Shown here piece by piece: positions 8,294 to 16,610 of a stretch of 61,296 bases of DNA. Position numbers and translations under genes: made by a program. The notes beneath the pieces were generated by a model that was given only the letters and a program-made list of their open reading frames with translations, made no database searches and was not told the DNA's origin. This DNA comes from Eubacterium sp. CAG:180 (GTDB taxonomy: Bacteria > Bacillota > Clostridia > Oscillospirales > Acutalibacteraceae). Position 1 is the first letter of the stretch. Each line of letters starts with the position of its first letter. The stretch is from positions 34,122-95,417 of the forward strand of contig HF993132.1 of the NCBI GenBank assembly GCA_000432435.1, given 5' to 3'.

Positions 8294-9643
8294 TTACTTT
8301 ATATTTCTGAAGTTCTTTATGACTTTGGTTTTTCTTCTGCGCTTTTTGTTTTGATTGCGCCGTATCACCGAGAAAATGTATATTCCGAGAACGATTACAG
8401 CCAAAATGAATATCACGCGGAAAACAACCGATGTGAACACAACCTTTATGCCGTGCAGAATCCATTTAAACGGATTTACCTTTATGTCCTCCGCGGCAAC
8501 AAGGTTTACGGTTGCTATTTCCTGTTCGGCATACATTATGCGCGCCTTGCCTATGACTTCGCCCTTTTTTACGGGTGCGTTTACGGTCGTCGGGGTTTCC
8601 TCGGGGATAACCTCAAGCATAACGCTTGTGGAATCGGTACCCGTGGGAACAAGTGCCGTGACTTCCTTTTCGGGAACGAGTCTTACGTGATCCACGCTCC
8701 ACGAGAGCTTTACGTCTATCACCGTGGCTATTTGCGACGGGTCGGCAATCTTAGTGAGTTTCAGGTTGTCAAACGCCCACTTGAACATCTTTTTACATTC
8801 GAGGAAGGCACAGTTGTCGGGGTTCCCGTCGCCGTTGACATCCTGCTTCGGAGCGTTCATTATTATGCCGAGATAGTTGTAGCCGTCCTTGCTCGCCTTG
8901 GAAATTACGCAGTGACCCGCTTTTGAGGTCGTGCCCGTTTTAATTCCCTGAGCATAAGGATAGTAATATGTCTTAAAGTTCGGATTTATCATCCAGTTGG
9001 TGGAGAGAAGATTTCTTTCGCCGCTTTTATTGGAAGCGGGCAGAGTGTAGGTCACGGTGTTCACTATTTCGGTAAAAACGGGTAAGGTCAGAGCGTGCTG
9101 TGTGATTTTCGCAAGATCCATCGCCGTGGTGTAATGCCCGTCCATGTCAAGGCCGTGGGGATTCATAAAGTGCGTGTTTTCGCATCCGAGCTTTGAGGCT
9201 AAGTCGTTCATCATACCTACAAATGCGTTAACATCTCCGCCGCCGATATAGTCCGCAAGCACAACCGCTGCCTCGTTGGCACTTTTTACGAGCATACAGT
9301 ACAACAGATTTTTTATCGAGATTTCCTCGTCTGCCTTGAGCCCGGCAGTAGAGCTGTCCGTACCCTTAAGTAAGTCTAAGGAGGACTGCTTTATGGTGAT
9401 TACGGTGTCAAGGTCGGCGCAGTTTTCTATGGTCAATATTGCCGTGACGATTTTAGTCAGCGAGGCAGGTGCCGCTTTTTTGTCGGCATTTTTATCAAAG
9501 ATAACCGTTCCGTCATCGAGGCTTACAAGGAATGCTATATCCGCGCTTGTGTCGAGCGAAGAATTATATGACGCACTCGCCGGTAAAACGAGTGAGCAGA
9601 TAAGTATAACTGCGGTTAGCATTATTGATGCGACACGTTTCAA
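8294..9643 (-). CDS. dacF: D-alanyl-D-alanine carboxypeptidase (peptidase S11, DacF/DacA-like)
   Basis: A 449-residue low-molecular-weight penicillin-binding protein that trims the terminal D-Ala from peptidoglycan stem peptides. A signal peptide covers residues 1-25 and ends 'LPASASYN'. All three catalytic motifs are present: S61-L-T-K64, S121-A-N123 and K236-T-G238. A C-terminal beta-rich domain follows, then a membrane helix (about 405-430) and a very basic tail 'NQNKKRRRKTK', so the enzyme is anchored outside the membrane by its C-terminus. Closest to the sporulation-linked DacF/DacB branch of Clostridia; the exact symbol is less certain than the family. It is divergent from the phosphoesterase gene. 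Confidence 0.9.
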   Translation of the reverse strand: MKRVASIMLTAVILICSLVLPASASYNSSLDTSADIAFLVSLDDGTVIFDKNADKKAAPASLTKIVTAILTIENCADLDTVITIKQSSLDLLKGTDSSTAGLKADEEISIKNLLYCMLVKSANEAAVVLADYIGGGDVNAFVGMMNDLASKLGCENTHFMNPHGLDMDGHYTTAMDLAKITQHALTLPVFTEIVNTVTYTLPASNKSGERNLLSTNWMINPNFKTYYYPYAQGIKTGTTSKAGHCVISKASKDGYNYLGIIMNAPKQDVNGDGNPDNCAFLECKKMFKWAFDNLKLTKIADPSQIATVIDVKLSWSVDHVRLVPEKEVTALVPTGTDSTSVMLEVIPEETPTTVNAPVKKGEVIGKARIMYAEQEIATVNLVAAEDIKVNPFKWILHGIKVVFTSVVFRVIFILAVIVLGIYIFSVIRRNQNKKRRRKTKVIKNFRNIK

Positions 9644-9747
9644 TTACAAAATCCCCCTTGAAAAGAATTAGGAAAAAGTGTATCATAAGTAGTATAGCAA
9701 AATACGCTCTGAAATTCAATTATAATTGTATTAAGGATGTGAAAATC

Positions 9748-10437
9748 TTGATATATATTACCGGTGATACACACGGCGAGGTCGAAAGACTTGTCCCGTC
9801 AAAGCTCCGTGCCCTTAAAGAGGGGGATACGCTTATAGTTTGCGGAGACTTCGGTTTTATATGGGACGGTTCAAAAAAAGAACAAAAAATATTAAAGCAG
9901 CTCGGCAAGAGAAAATACAATATCTGCTTTATTGACGGTACCCACGAGAACTTTTCACTTCTGAACGGCTACGGAGTCAGCGAGTGGAACGGCGGCAAGG
10001 TGCATAAGATTTACGATAATCTCTACCACCTTATGCGCGGCCAAATATATAATATTGACGGCAAAAGTGTGTTTACAATGGGCGGCGGCGAAAGCCCCGA
10101 TATTGACATACGCTCCGAGAACGACGGCTGGTCGCGTGACGAAATACCTTCGCAGGATGAGCTTTTGGAGGGTGCAAAAAATCTTGAAAAGCACGGCTTT
10201 TCCGTTGATATAGTTGTTACCCACGAGCCGCCTACGCGAATCAAGGGCTTTTTACAGCTCAAGGATTACGATATGCTGCGTGTTACAGCTCTCAACGCGT
10301 ATTTTGAGGAGCTTTCCGATTCGTGCAAATTTTCAAAATGGTTCTTCGGCAGTATGCACGTGGATAAATATATATCGGGTACGCATATAGCCGTGTTTAA
10401 AAACATAGTAAATGCCGAGACCGGAGAAAAGGTTTAA
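9748..10437 (+). CDS. Metallophosphoesterase family protein
   Basis: A 229-residue calcineurin-like phosphoesterase. Metal-binding motifs: 'YITGDTHGE' (Asp7, His9), 'CGDFGF' (about 32), 'DGTHEN' (about 65), 'VVTHEPP' (about 158) and 'FFGSMHVDK'. I use the TTG at 9748 because AAGGATG sits 8 nt upstream; upstream frame residues overlap the dacF promoter side and do not resemble the family. GTG at 9739 is possible but too close to the ribosome site. The substrate is unknown. It precedes the DHHW gene by 26 bp and may be co-transcribed. Confidence 0.82.
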   Translation: MIYITGDTHGEVERLVPSKLRALKEGDTLIVCGDFGFIWDGSKKEQKILKQLGKRKYNICFIDGTHENFSLLNGYGVSEWNGGKVHKIYDNLYHLMRGQIYNIDGKSVFTMGGGESPDIDIRSENDGWSRDEIPSQDELLEGAKNLEKHGFSVDIVVTHEPPTRIKGFLQLKDYDMLRVTALNAYFEELSDSCKFSKWFFGSMHVDKYISGTHIAVFKNIVNAETGEKV

Positions 10438-10463
10438 TTTTTCGGAGGAAGAAGTAAGACCGA

Positions 10464-11591
10464 ATGAAAGAACTTACCAAACGTAAAAAAATAATCGGTA
10501 CAATAGAAACGGTGCTTGCGGCGGCTGTTATAATAATCGCGGTTGTTACGGCGCCGAAGCTCTCTGCCCAAAAGGAGGAAACCTCCGCAGCGGCGAGCGA
10601 GACCGCGGCAGCTACACAGGCGGTCACCGAAACCGAGCAGGAAAAAACCGAGCCTACCACCTCATCCGTCGGAATCGGCGTTCAGCCGATAGGCGAGTAT
10701 TCTCTTAACGGATATATAGTAGTTACGGGCGATGCCGCAATGGAGATGTATTCCATAGCGAGCACGAAGCTCAAGGAATATGCCGCCTCCGCAAATAATC
10801 TTGCGTCTAAAATCCCGTCATCAAAGGTATATGTGATGCTTGCTCCCACGCGTATGGAGTTTTACGGTCCGGAGGAATACAGAACCGGCAGTCATTCTCA
10901 GCAGATGGGCATTTCCACAGCATATTTGGCTCTCAATCCCGAGGTTACCGGTGTTGACGCATACAGCGAGATAGCGCGCCACACCGATGAATACGAGTAT
11001 TTCCGCACAGACCACCATTGGACGGCGCGCGGAGCCTACTATGCCTACAAGGCGTTTTGCGAGTCGGCGGGGCTTACCTGCACACCGCTTGACAGCTTCC
11101 AAAGCGGCAAGCTTGACGACTTTGTCGGCAGTATGTACCGCTACACTCAGAGTGAAAACCTCAAGAAAAACCCCGACTATGTCGAGTATTTTCTTCCGCG
11201 CTACGATGTAAGTGCCGAGTCATTTTCCACCGCGGATATGACTGACGGCAAGCCCCTGCGCGTTATATCGACAAATATCACCGATGAGTCAAGCAAATAC
11301 CTTACGTTTATACAGGGCGATAAGCCGCTCATCAAAATGGTGTCGTCCTGCGGCAGCGGCAAAAAGGTGCTTTTGATAAAGGAATCGTACGGCAATGCGC
11401 TGGCGCCGTTTTTACTCGACACCTTCAGCGAGGTCTATGTTCTTGACCCGAGGCAGGAGAGCATACAGGGTATGAATATCCCGTCGTTTGTGGAGAATAA
11501 CGGCATAGATACGGTGCTATTTTGCAACTATACCATGGTGCCGTCAAATTCAAAATATATGAACGCACTCAACGCAATGATAGGCGCTTAA
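10464..11591 (+). CDS. DHHW family exported protein (SGNH/AlgJ-like fold)
   Basis: A 375-residue protein with an N-terminal membrane anchor (about 10-30) followed by a low-complexity Ala/Thr/Glu linker (about 33-70), so the main domain lies outside the cell. The family motif D183-H-H-W186 sits in 'YFRTDHHWTARG', and 'LLIKESYGNA' near residue 308 supplies the G/S-S-Y element of this family. DHHW proteins are related to AlgJ/AlgX-type SGNH hydrolase-like acetyltransferases and often occur with polysaccharide O-acetylation genes. No MBOAT partner gene is visible here, so O-acetyl transfer is inference only. Confidence 0.82.
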   Translation: MKELTKRKKIIGTIETVLAAAVIIIAVVTAPKLSAQKEETSAAASETAAATQAVTETEQEKTEPTTSSVGIGVQPIGEYSLNGYIVVTGDAAMEMYSIASTKLKEYAASANNLASKIPSSKVYVMLAPTRMEFYGPEEYRTGSHSQQMGISTAYLALNPEVTGVDAYSEIARHTDEYEYFRTDHHWTARGAYYAYKAFCESAGLTCTPLDSFQSGKLDDFVGSMYRYTQSENLKKNPDYVEYFLPRYDVSAESFSTADMTDGKPLRVISTNITDESSKYLTFIQGDKPLIKMVSSCGSGKKVLLIKESYGNALAPFLLDTFSEVYVLDPRQESIQGMNIPSFVENNGIDTVLFCNYTMVPSNSKYMNALNAMIGA

Positions 11592-11600
11592 AAATTTTTA

Positions 11601-11629
11601 ATGACAAAGTGCCCGTCTTATGATACAAT
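11601..11629 (+). promoter_or_regulatory. Promoter for the 11661 gene
   Basis: ATGACA (11601-11606) and TACAAT (11624-11629) with 17-bp spacing. This argues that the upstream in-frame ATG at 11601 is not the translation start. Confidence 0.6.
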
Positions 11630-11660
11630 TAACTATATAAATTTTAGGCAGGTATATGAA

Positions 11661-12557
11661 ATGATGGATTTAAACAATGCTGTATCCGTTCTTATGAAGG
11701 GTGTTGACAGTGCTGTTACCGAGGCGGGCTTTACGCTTGTCCGTCCCGAAAATATTGAAAAGGATGCGCTCCCGATAACCGTCGATAAGGAGACCGGAAA
11801 AACGTTTATCGACTATGCGGGTGATAACGGTAAAATCAGAATTCAGATAGACGGCGTTAAATTGAGTCTCCTCTTTTCTGAGGACGACGGAGAGTATAAG
11901 AGCGCGTCGGAAAACTATTTTGACCCGAAGGACTTTGATGAGCGCGACGTTAAATCGCTTTGCAACGAGCTTAACGAGACAATTTTGCAGAAGTACGGCA
12001 AAAACAGAACCGCCGGCGGCAAGGCCAAGAAAATACCCGTTCCGGTTTCAAAAACCGCTGTTAAAAACGGAACTTCGTCTTATGACGGCAACACTCTCGC
12101 AAACCGCCTTTCCGCTCTGTACCCCGACCTCAAGCCGTATTACAAGGAGAATTTTGAGGAGTACGGCGAGTTCCTGCCCGACACCTTCTTTACCGAGCAC
12201 GCTAATTCCTATATTATGAACACCATTCGTCTCGGCATAAAGCAGGATATGACAAAGCTTTTCAGAATACTTAACGACATATATGAAAACGGCACAAATG
12301 ACACACAGAGCCTTGTTGCCGTGACGATTCTCGGCGAGATGAATAACGACCCGGTTATGCTCGAGAATGCAAACGCATATATGTGCGACGATATGAGAGA
12401 TACGGTTATTCTCATAAATAAGTTTTTGGCCTCCGGCAGCAGCAAAAAGCTCCGTGAAAAGCTCAAAAATCCGCCTCCGTACAAGCCTAAAAAGAAAAAG
12501 AGCGGCGGTATTATGTCGCAGCTTATGGGCGCAGGCGGTCAGATGCCGCAGCAGTAA
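11661..12557 (+). CDS. Hypothetical protein, unrecognised
   Basis: A 298-residue soluble protein, start chosen at the tandem ATG ATG (11661/11664) after AGGCAGGT. I do not recognise the family. Residues 1-105 look alpha/beta ('VSVLMKGVDSAVTEAGF', 'TFIDYAGDNGKIRIQIDG'). A basic linker (about 105-135) follows. Residues about 140-275 are helical, with 'YPDLKPYYKENFEEYGEFLPDTFF' split across helices and a helical-repeat feel. The C-terminus is Lys/Pro-rich then Gly/Gln-rich ('GGIMSQLMGAGGQMPQQ'). There are no membrane segments or catalytic motifs that I can name. It has its own promoter. Confidence 0.7.
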   Translation: MMDLNNAVSVLMKGVDSAVTEAGFTLVRPENIEKDALPITVDKETGKTFIDYAGDNGKIRIQIDGVKLSLLFSEDDGEYKSASENYFDPKDFDERDVKSLCNELNETILQKYGKNRTAGGKAKKIPVPVSKTAVKNGTSSYDGNTLANRLSALYPDLKPYYKENFEEYGEFLPDTFFTEHANSYIMNTIRLGIKQDMTKLFRILNDIYENGTNDTQSLVAVTILGEMNNDPVMLENANAYMCDDMRDTVILINKFLASGSSKKLREKLKNPPPYKPKKKKSGGIMSQLMGAGGQMPQQ

Positions 12558-12594
12558 TCGCAGTTTAAATTTAATCAAACAAAAAAGGCACTCT

Positions 12595-12625
12595 TGGAAG
12601 AACCTTCGTAAAGAAGGTTCTTCCA
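12595..12625. terminator. Perfect 13-bp hairpin, possible terminator
   Basis: TGGAAGAACCTTC pairs perfectly with GAAGGTTCTTCCA around a GTAAA loop. A-rich sequence precedes it, but no T-run follows on the plus strand. It may end the 11661 transcript or form the first hairpin of the array that follows. Confidence 0.5.
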
Positions 12626-12627
12626 TT

Positions 12628-12796
12628 TAAATTAATCCTTGCGGATTAGTGAAATATTCTTTCAGAATATGAAATTGCTTAGCAATGAAATACGCCTACG
12701 GCGTGATAAGGATTAATTTTATTTCATATCGAGCAAAGCGAGATATTTCATAATTTGGTTTAGCAAATTATTTTATATTGCACAGCAATATTTCAT
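12628..12796. repeat. Array of small palindromes separated by TGAAAT/ATTTCA spacers
   Basis: Seven short hairpins in 170 bp. First half: 12633-12648 (TAATCC/GGATTA), 12654-12670 (ATATTCT/AGAATAT), 12674-12686 (ATTGC/GCAAT) and 12692-12704 (ACGCC/GGCGT), joined by GAAAT. AAATTAATCCTT (12629-12640) also pairs with AAGGATTAATTT (12708-12719) and would close these into a branched structure. Second half, with the spacer inverted to ATTTCAT: 12727-12747, 12751-12770 (TAATTTG/CAAATTA) and 12775-12791 (ATATTGC/GCAATAT). The array ends 32 bp before the four-helix-bundle gene. Structure is read directly; function unknown. Confidence 0.85.
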
Positions 12797-12828
12797 TTTA
12801 TATGTTCAACTGCTTATGAGGCGATATT

Positions 12829-13173
12829 GTGAAAGAAAACAAACTTATTGATTTATCAATGGATTTTTCCGTTACTGTTTTAAAAGCAGTCGACTCAATA
12901 AAAGGGCATTATGCGCTCGTCAATCAGATAGAACGTTCTGCAACAAGTATCGGTGCAAATATTCACGAAGCAAACTATGCTCAAAGCAAAGCAGATTTTA
13001 TATCGAAATTACAAATTGCTCTCAAGGAAACTTACGAGACAGAGTATTGGTTAAAACTTTTTCAAAGAGCAAACCTACTTAACGCTGATGCGGCAAAAAT
13101 GCTATTAAATCTGTGCGGAACGATACGCAGACTGTTGATTGCCTCTATTAATACCGCTAAAGACAATAAATAA
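12829..13173 (+). CDS. Four-helix-bundle protein (23S rRNA IVP / Avd-like family)
   Basis: A 114-residue helical protein with GTG start and GAGG seven nt upstream. Family marks: 'LSMDFSVTVLKAVDSI' helix, 'QIERSATSIGANIHEANYA' (the conserved 'R-S-x-x-S-I-x-x-N-I-x-E' motif, about 44-62), 'KLQIALKETYETEYWLKLF' and a last helix from about 92. The family contains proteins encoded in intervening sequences of 23S rRNA and the Avd accessory proteins of diversity-generating retroelements, basic pentamers that bind nucleic acid. No reverse transcriptase or variable repeat is visible here. The palindrome array immediately upstream and a terminator immediately downstream suggest an array-plus-protein cassette. 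Confidence 0.88.
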   Translation: MKENKLIDLSMDFSVTVLKAVDSIKGHYALVNQIERSATSIGANIHEANYAQSKADFISKLQIALKETYETEYWLKLFQRANLLNADAAKMLLNLCGTIRRLLIASINTAKDNK

Positions 13174-13179
13174 GTTTCA

Positions 13180-13217
13180 CAGACCGAACGAGTAGTTTCC
13201 CTTTCGGTCTGTTTTTT
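13180..13217 (+). terminator. Intrinsic terminator after the four-helix-bundle gene
   Basis: CAGACCGAA (13180-13188) pairs with TTCGGTCTG (13203-13211), followed by six T. Confidence 0.85.
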
Positions 13218-13334
13218 CCGGATTTGGCAGTATAAACCATATGCTCGCTGTACTCCGTGACATTTTTATTTGATAATCGAGAAATATTAAGTTATGGTTT
13301 AATCAACAAGTCGGGATTTGTGAGGATAGCGCTT

Positions 13335-13820
13335 ATGGAATTGTGGGACGCCTACGACGAAGGATTGAATAAAATAGATGGCAGTGTTCTGGTTCGAGGG
13401 GAGCAGATTCCCAATGAATGTTTTCATTTGGTATGTGAGATAATAGTAAAACACAAGGACGGAAGTTATCTTATCATGCAAAGGGATAAAAGAAAGCACC
13501 TTGGCGGAATGTGGGAAGCTACAGCAGGAGGATCTGCATTACAAGGCGAGAATCCTTTGTCGTGTGCCTGTAGGGAACTTCGTGAAGAAACGGGAATTAT
13601 CTCTGATAATTTAGTCGAAATAGGAAGGGTGCTCCACCACGAACATAAATCGTTTTATGTGGAGTATCTTTGTATTACGGATGTAGATAAGGATAGTATT
13701 GTATTACAAGAAGGAGAGACATCGGATTACAAATGGATAACCGCTGATGAATTGAGAAAAATGTCAAAAGATGAGTTGGCAACACAACGTATTTTCAATT
13801 TCATTGAAGAACTCTATTGA
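13335..13820 (+). CDS. NUDIX hydrolase
   Basis: A 161-residue protein. The start is ATG 13335 (MELWDAYDE), with GAGGA eight nt upstream; upstream frame residues are not family-like. The Nudix box is complete: 'GSALQGE' then seven residues, then 'RELREETGI' (about residues 69-91), with the catalytic Glu pair. The N-terminus 'ELWDAYDEGLN' and 'CFHLVCEIIV' match the isopentenyl-diphosphate-isomerase-like/NUDIX subgroup commonly annotated only as NUDIX. Substrate unknown, probably a nucleoside diphosphate derivative. AT-richer than neighbours and bounded by terminators on both sides. Confidence 0.88.
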   Translation: MELWDAYDEGLNKIDGSVLVRGEQIPNECFHLVCEIIVKHKDGSYLIMQRDKRKHLGGMWEATAGGSALQGENPLSCACRELREETGIISDNLVEIGRVLHHEHKSFYVEYLCITDVDKDSIVLQEGETSDYKWITADELRKMSKDELATQRIFNFIEELY

Positions 13821-13844
13821 TAATTGTTATTTTGCAGATATTAC

Positions 13845-13882
13845 AAAGAAAGTGGATGAGTGAAAACTCATCCACTTTCTTT
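13845..13882. terminator. Bidirectional terminator between NUDIX gene and kinase gene
   Basis: A perfect 17-bp stem (13845-13861 with 13866-13882) around a GAAA loop; A-rich on one side and T-rich on the other. Confidence 0.85.
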
Positions 13883-13925
13883 ATGACGGACACCCCTTTC
13901 GAGTGCCTTTTCTTTATGCGGTTTG

Positions 13926-15539
13926 TTAATTGTCTCCGTTGAGGATTGCAAAGTTTTCCTTGTTCGCCTTATAGAGATTTGTGTAAACCTTGTAGTTTCT
14001 GTCGTAAACGGGCTTGAGTGCCGGGTTAGGTTTAAAGACCTTAGCCGCAGGGATAAGCTTTTTCGCTTCGCCGATGTCCTTTATAAGACCCGTGCCGACG
14101 GCTATTGTTACCGCCGCGCCGACAGCGCCAATATTCTGCGGACTGTCAACGGTTTCAACGGTTCTGCCCGTGCAGTCTGCGAGTATCTGGCAGGTGACAT
14201 CGTTAAGAGCTCCGCCGCCTACAAAACGAATAGTGCTTGAGGTGCTGACCTTTTTGGCCTCTGTCTCAAGGAGCCAGCGCATATGGAAGCAAACGCCCTC
14301 CACAACGGCTCTTATCATTTCGGATTTGCCGGTTTCAAGGCTGATGTTAAAGAACATACCGCGTGAATTCGGGTCCTCAAAGGGGCAGCGGTTGCCGTGG
14401 AGCCACGGAGTGAACACAACGCCGTTTGAGCCTGCGGGTACCGTGTTTACGACTGCCATCATATAATCGTAAAGGTTTGTGTAAATAACCTCCTGATCTG
14501 CCTTGCCGTGCTTTAAATTTTTGCTCTTGTCGAGATATATGTCGATTTCGTCGAGAGCCAGGTGGTCCTTTACCCACTCAACGCACTTTGCGGCAGTCTC
14601 AAGCTCTGCAAAATAATTGTAGTAGCCGTCGCGTGCGCCGACTATTGCGGCTATCATGGCAGAGGTGTCTACAACGCTCTTGTCAACAACGGTTGATACC
14701 CAGCCAGATGTGCCGGAATAAACGTGCGTGTCGCCGAGGTCAACCGAGCCTGCGCCGACGCCTATAAGCGAAGCGTCGCCGCCGCCGCCGAATACCGCGG
14801 TGCCGGGCTCGAGCTCAAGCTCGTCGGCAGCTTTCTTTGAAAGCTCGCCTACCTTATCGGTGCATTTTACTATCTTTGCGAGGTGCTTCGGATTTATGCC
14901 GTAGATTTTGCACATTTCCTCGCTCCAGCATTTCTTATGTATGTCATAGAGCATTGATGCAAAGGCGGAGTCCTGAGTCATAACAAACTCGCCCGTCATA
15001 CGGCCTATGAGGTATTCCTTAACGTCAAGCCACTTGTAAGCTCTGTTGAATGCGTCCGGCTCGTGAGCCTCGACCCATTTGTATTTCCATACCGGGTCCT
15101 TTACCGATGCCGCAACCGCACCGGTGATTTTGAGAGCCTTTAAAAGCTTAGGTATGTTTGCACCGGCTATCTGCGGACCGTAAGCAATACCTTTTTTAAG
15201 CTCCTCTCTCGCGCGCTGATCCATATAGCTCATGGCACGTCTTACGGCGTTACCCTCTTTGTCAACGAGAACGAGAGCCTGCATCTGCGAGCAGAACGAG
15301 ATACCGGATATATCACTCTTCTTTATTTTGGCTTTTTTCATTACCGTGTGGGTGCTTGTGCGCATTGCCTCCCACCACTCGTCGGGGTCCTGCTCCGCTC
15401 CGCCGTCGGGATAAACATAGAGGTTGTATCCTTCACTTGCAGCTCCGAGCAGCTCGATTTTGTCCGTGATGGAAAACAGGCAGGTTTTAACGCCCGTGGT
15501 TCCCACGTCATAGGCAATTACATATATCGGATTTCCCAT
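13926..15539 (-). CDS. FGGY carbohydrate kinase (xylulokinase-like)
   Basis: A 537-residue sugar kinase. I start it at ATG 15539 because GGGAGG sits 9 nt upstream on the minus strand. FGGY marks: N-terminal phosphate loop 'IAYDVGTTGVKTCLF' (about 6-20), 'GISFCSQMQALVLVD' (about 80), catalytic Asp region 'FGGGGDASLIGVGAG' (about 255-270), the FGGY signature region around 'PWLHGNRCPFEDPNSRGMF', and adenosine-binding 'RFVGGGALNDVTCQILAD'. The substrate is likely D-xylulose or another ketopentose, inferred only from overall similarity. The gene follows a TetR-family gene by about 20 bp on the same strand, so the two are probably one operon, autoregulated by a sugar or related effector. Confidence 0.87.
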   Translation of the reverse strand: MGNPIYVIAYDVGTTGVKTCLFSITDKIELLGAASEGYNLYVYPDGGAEQDPDEWWEAMRTSTHTVMKKAKIKKSDISGISFCSQMQALVLVDKEGNAVRRAMSYMDQRAREELKKGIAYGPQIAGANIPKLLKALKITGAVAASVKDPVWKYKWVEAHEPDAFNRAYKWLDVKEYLIGRMTGEFVMTQDSAFASMLYDIHKKCWSEEMCKIYGINPKHLAKIVKCTDKVGELSKKAADELELEPGTAVFGGGGDASLIGVGAGSVDLGDTHVYSGTSGWVSTVVDKSVVDTSAMIAAIVGARDGYYNYFAELETAAKCVEWVKDHLALDEIDIYLDKSKNLKHGKADQEVIYTNLYDYMMAVVNTVPAGSNGVVFTPWLHGNRCPFEDPNSRGMFFNISLETGKSEMIRAVVEGVCFHMRWLLETEAKKVSTSSTIRFVGGGALNDVTCQILADCTGRTVETVDSPQNIGAVGAAVTIAVGTGLIKDIGEAKKLIPAAKVFKPNPALKPVYDRNYKVYTNLYKANKENFAILNGDN

Positions 15540-15559
15540 AAACAAAAACCTCCCAAAGG

Positions 15560-16219
15560 TTAAGATTTATTCTTAAATGCAGACTTTATAAATTTCAAGC
15601 TCTGCTCAACGACAAATTCATCACGCGATTCAATATCGTTCCCGACATATATTTTAAATCTCTCCCTATAATAGTCACAGGAATATGAAAACTGAAGCGA
15701 CATAAAGAGATTGTCAAGCATAAACGCAGCGAAAGCCGGGTCGATATCCTCTCTCACGTCGCCGTTTTTCTGCCCCTCGGCAATTGCGATGCGGTAGATG
15801 CGCGACGTCATTGATTCCATTTCGTATGCAAATTGAGAGGCAAAGCGCGGATCGTTTTCCGCCGTCATTGCGTTGTAGAGCTTTACAAGCACCGCACTCT
15901 CTCGTGAGGATGACTGTATTGTGCGTATGATTTTTTCGACCTTTATGAGAATGTCCTCATCGCTTACGGCAAGTACGTTTAAAAGCTCCTCCATCTGCGA
16001 AATGCTGTGCTGAACGACAGTCAGAAAAAGGTCTTGCTTGTTCTCGAAATATTTATACAGAGAACCGACGCTGACTCCCGCTTTTTTTGCAATAGTGCCT
16101 ATGTTGCCGTTTTCAAAGCCTTTTACAGCGAATTCGTTTGTCGCGGCGTCGAGGATTCTGCTCCTTTTTTCAGCCGAGATATTGTCAAATGTCGGCTTGT
16201 GATGCGCGCGAAGATCCAT
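15560..16219 (-). CDS. TetR/AcrR family transcriptional regulator
   Basis: A 219-residue regulator; ATG 16219 is preferred over the upstream GTG 16228 because AGGTG lies about 8 nt before it. The N-terminal helix-turn-helix is typical: 'RILDAATNEFAVKGFENGNIGTIAKKAGVSVGSLYKYFENKQDL' spans residues about 22-65. The C-terminal ligand domain carries no recognised signature. It sits directly upstream of the FGGY kinase and is transcribed with it, so the kinase pathway is the most likely target, in addition to its own promoter. Confidence 0.88.
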   Translation of the reverse strand: MDLRAHHKPTFDNISAEKRSRILDAATNEFAVKGFENGNIGTIAKKAGVSVGSLYKYFENKQDLFLTVVQHSISQMEELLNVLAVSDEDILIKVEKIIRTIQSSSRESAVLVKLYNAMTAENDPRFASQFAYEMESMTSRIYRIAIAEGQKNGDVREDIDPAFAAFMLDNLFMSLQFSYSCDYYRERFKIYVGNDIESRDEFVVEQSLKFIKSAFKNKS

Positions 16220-16549
16220 TTTTTTCACCTATTTTATAAAAATTTTAGAATTATTGTAATATGTAAAATTTATTTTATCACAGTATTATGTATGTTTACA
16301 AGGCTTTTTTGAAAAAAGTGAAAAGAAATTCACCTTTAAAATTCAAAAAAAGGCGCCATATATTAAAAAACGGCGTGCCGGAAACATCAAAATGAATAAT
16401 TATGCCGTCCGTGCACCGAAAACGACAATTTGCGCAGTTTTGCTTGCCGATGCACACGGCAAAAGACAGGAAAACCAAACAACTTGTACAAATTGTGCAA
16501 TCGATAATTTAATACTGATATATTTTTGTAAAAAATAATGGATTTTTTA

Positions 16550-16567
16550 AGACGCGTCTGCTATAAT
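16550..16567 (+). promoter_or_regulatory. Hydrogenase operon promoter with an operator-like palindrome
   Basis: An extended -10, TGCTATAAT (16559-16567), is preceded by a perfect 10-bp palindrome AGACGCGTCT (16550-16559) that overlaps the TG. The -35 region is poor, so activity may depend on an activator or the palindrome may bind a repressor. The binding protein is unknown. Confidence 0.55.
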
Positions 16568-16589
16568 GATAGCAATGTCTAATTTATGA

Positions 16590-16610
16590 GTGAAAAGCCG
16601 CGCTTTTCGC
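16590..16610 (+). other. Leader hairpin of the hydrogenase transcript
   Basis: GTGAAAAGC (16590-16598) pairs with GCTTTTCGC (16602-16610) around CGC, 12 nt before the ribosome site AAGGAGG. It could affect initiation or mRNA stability. Confidence 0.5.

Noticed and set aside
8247..8465. N-terminal extension of the DinB-like gene
   Set aside because: It overlaps the 3' end of dacF, contains no family features, and a good ribosome site precedes the ATG at 8246.
12829..13173. Diversity-generating retroelement based on the Avd-like protein
   Set aside because: No reverse transcriptase, template repeat or variable repeat is seen in the window.
16296..16478. 60-residue minus-strand frame in the TetR-hydrogenase gap
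   Set aside because: No ribosome site and unlikely composition (Phe/Leu/Lys-rich); probably random.
16485..16502. Rex-binding site in the hydrogenase upstream region (TTGTACAAATTGTGCAA)
   Set aside because: It keeps only the TTG and CAA ends of the Rex consensus; the inner bases do not fit.
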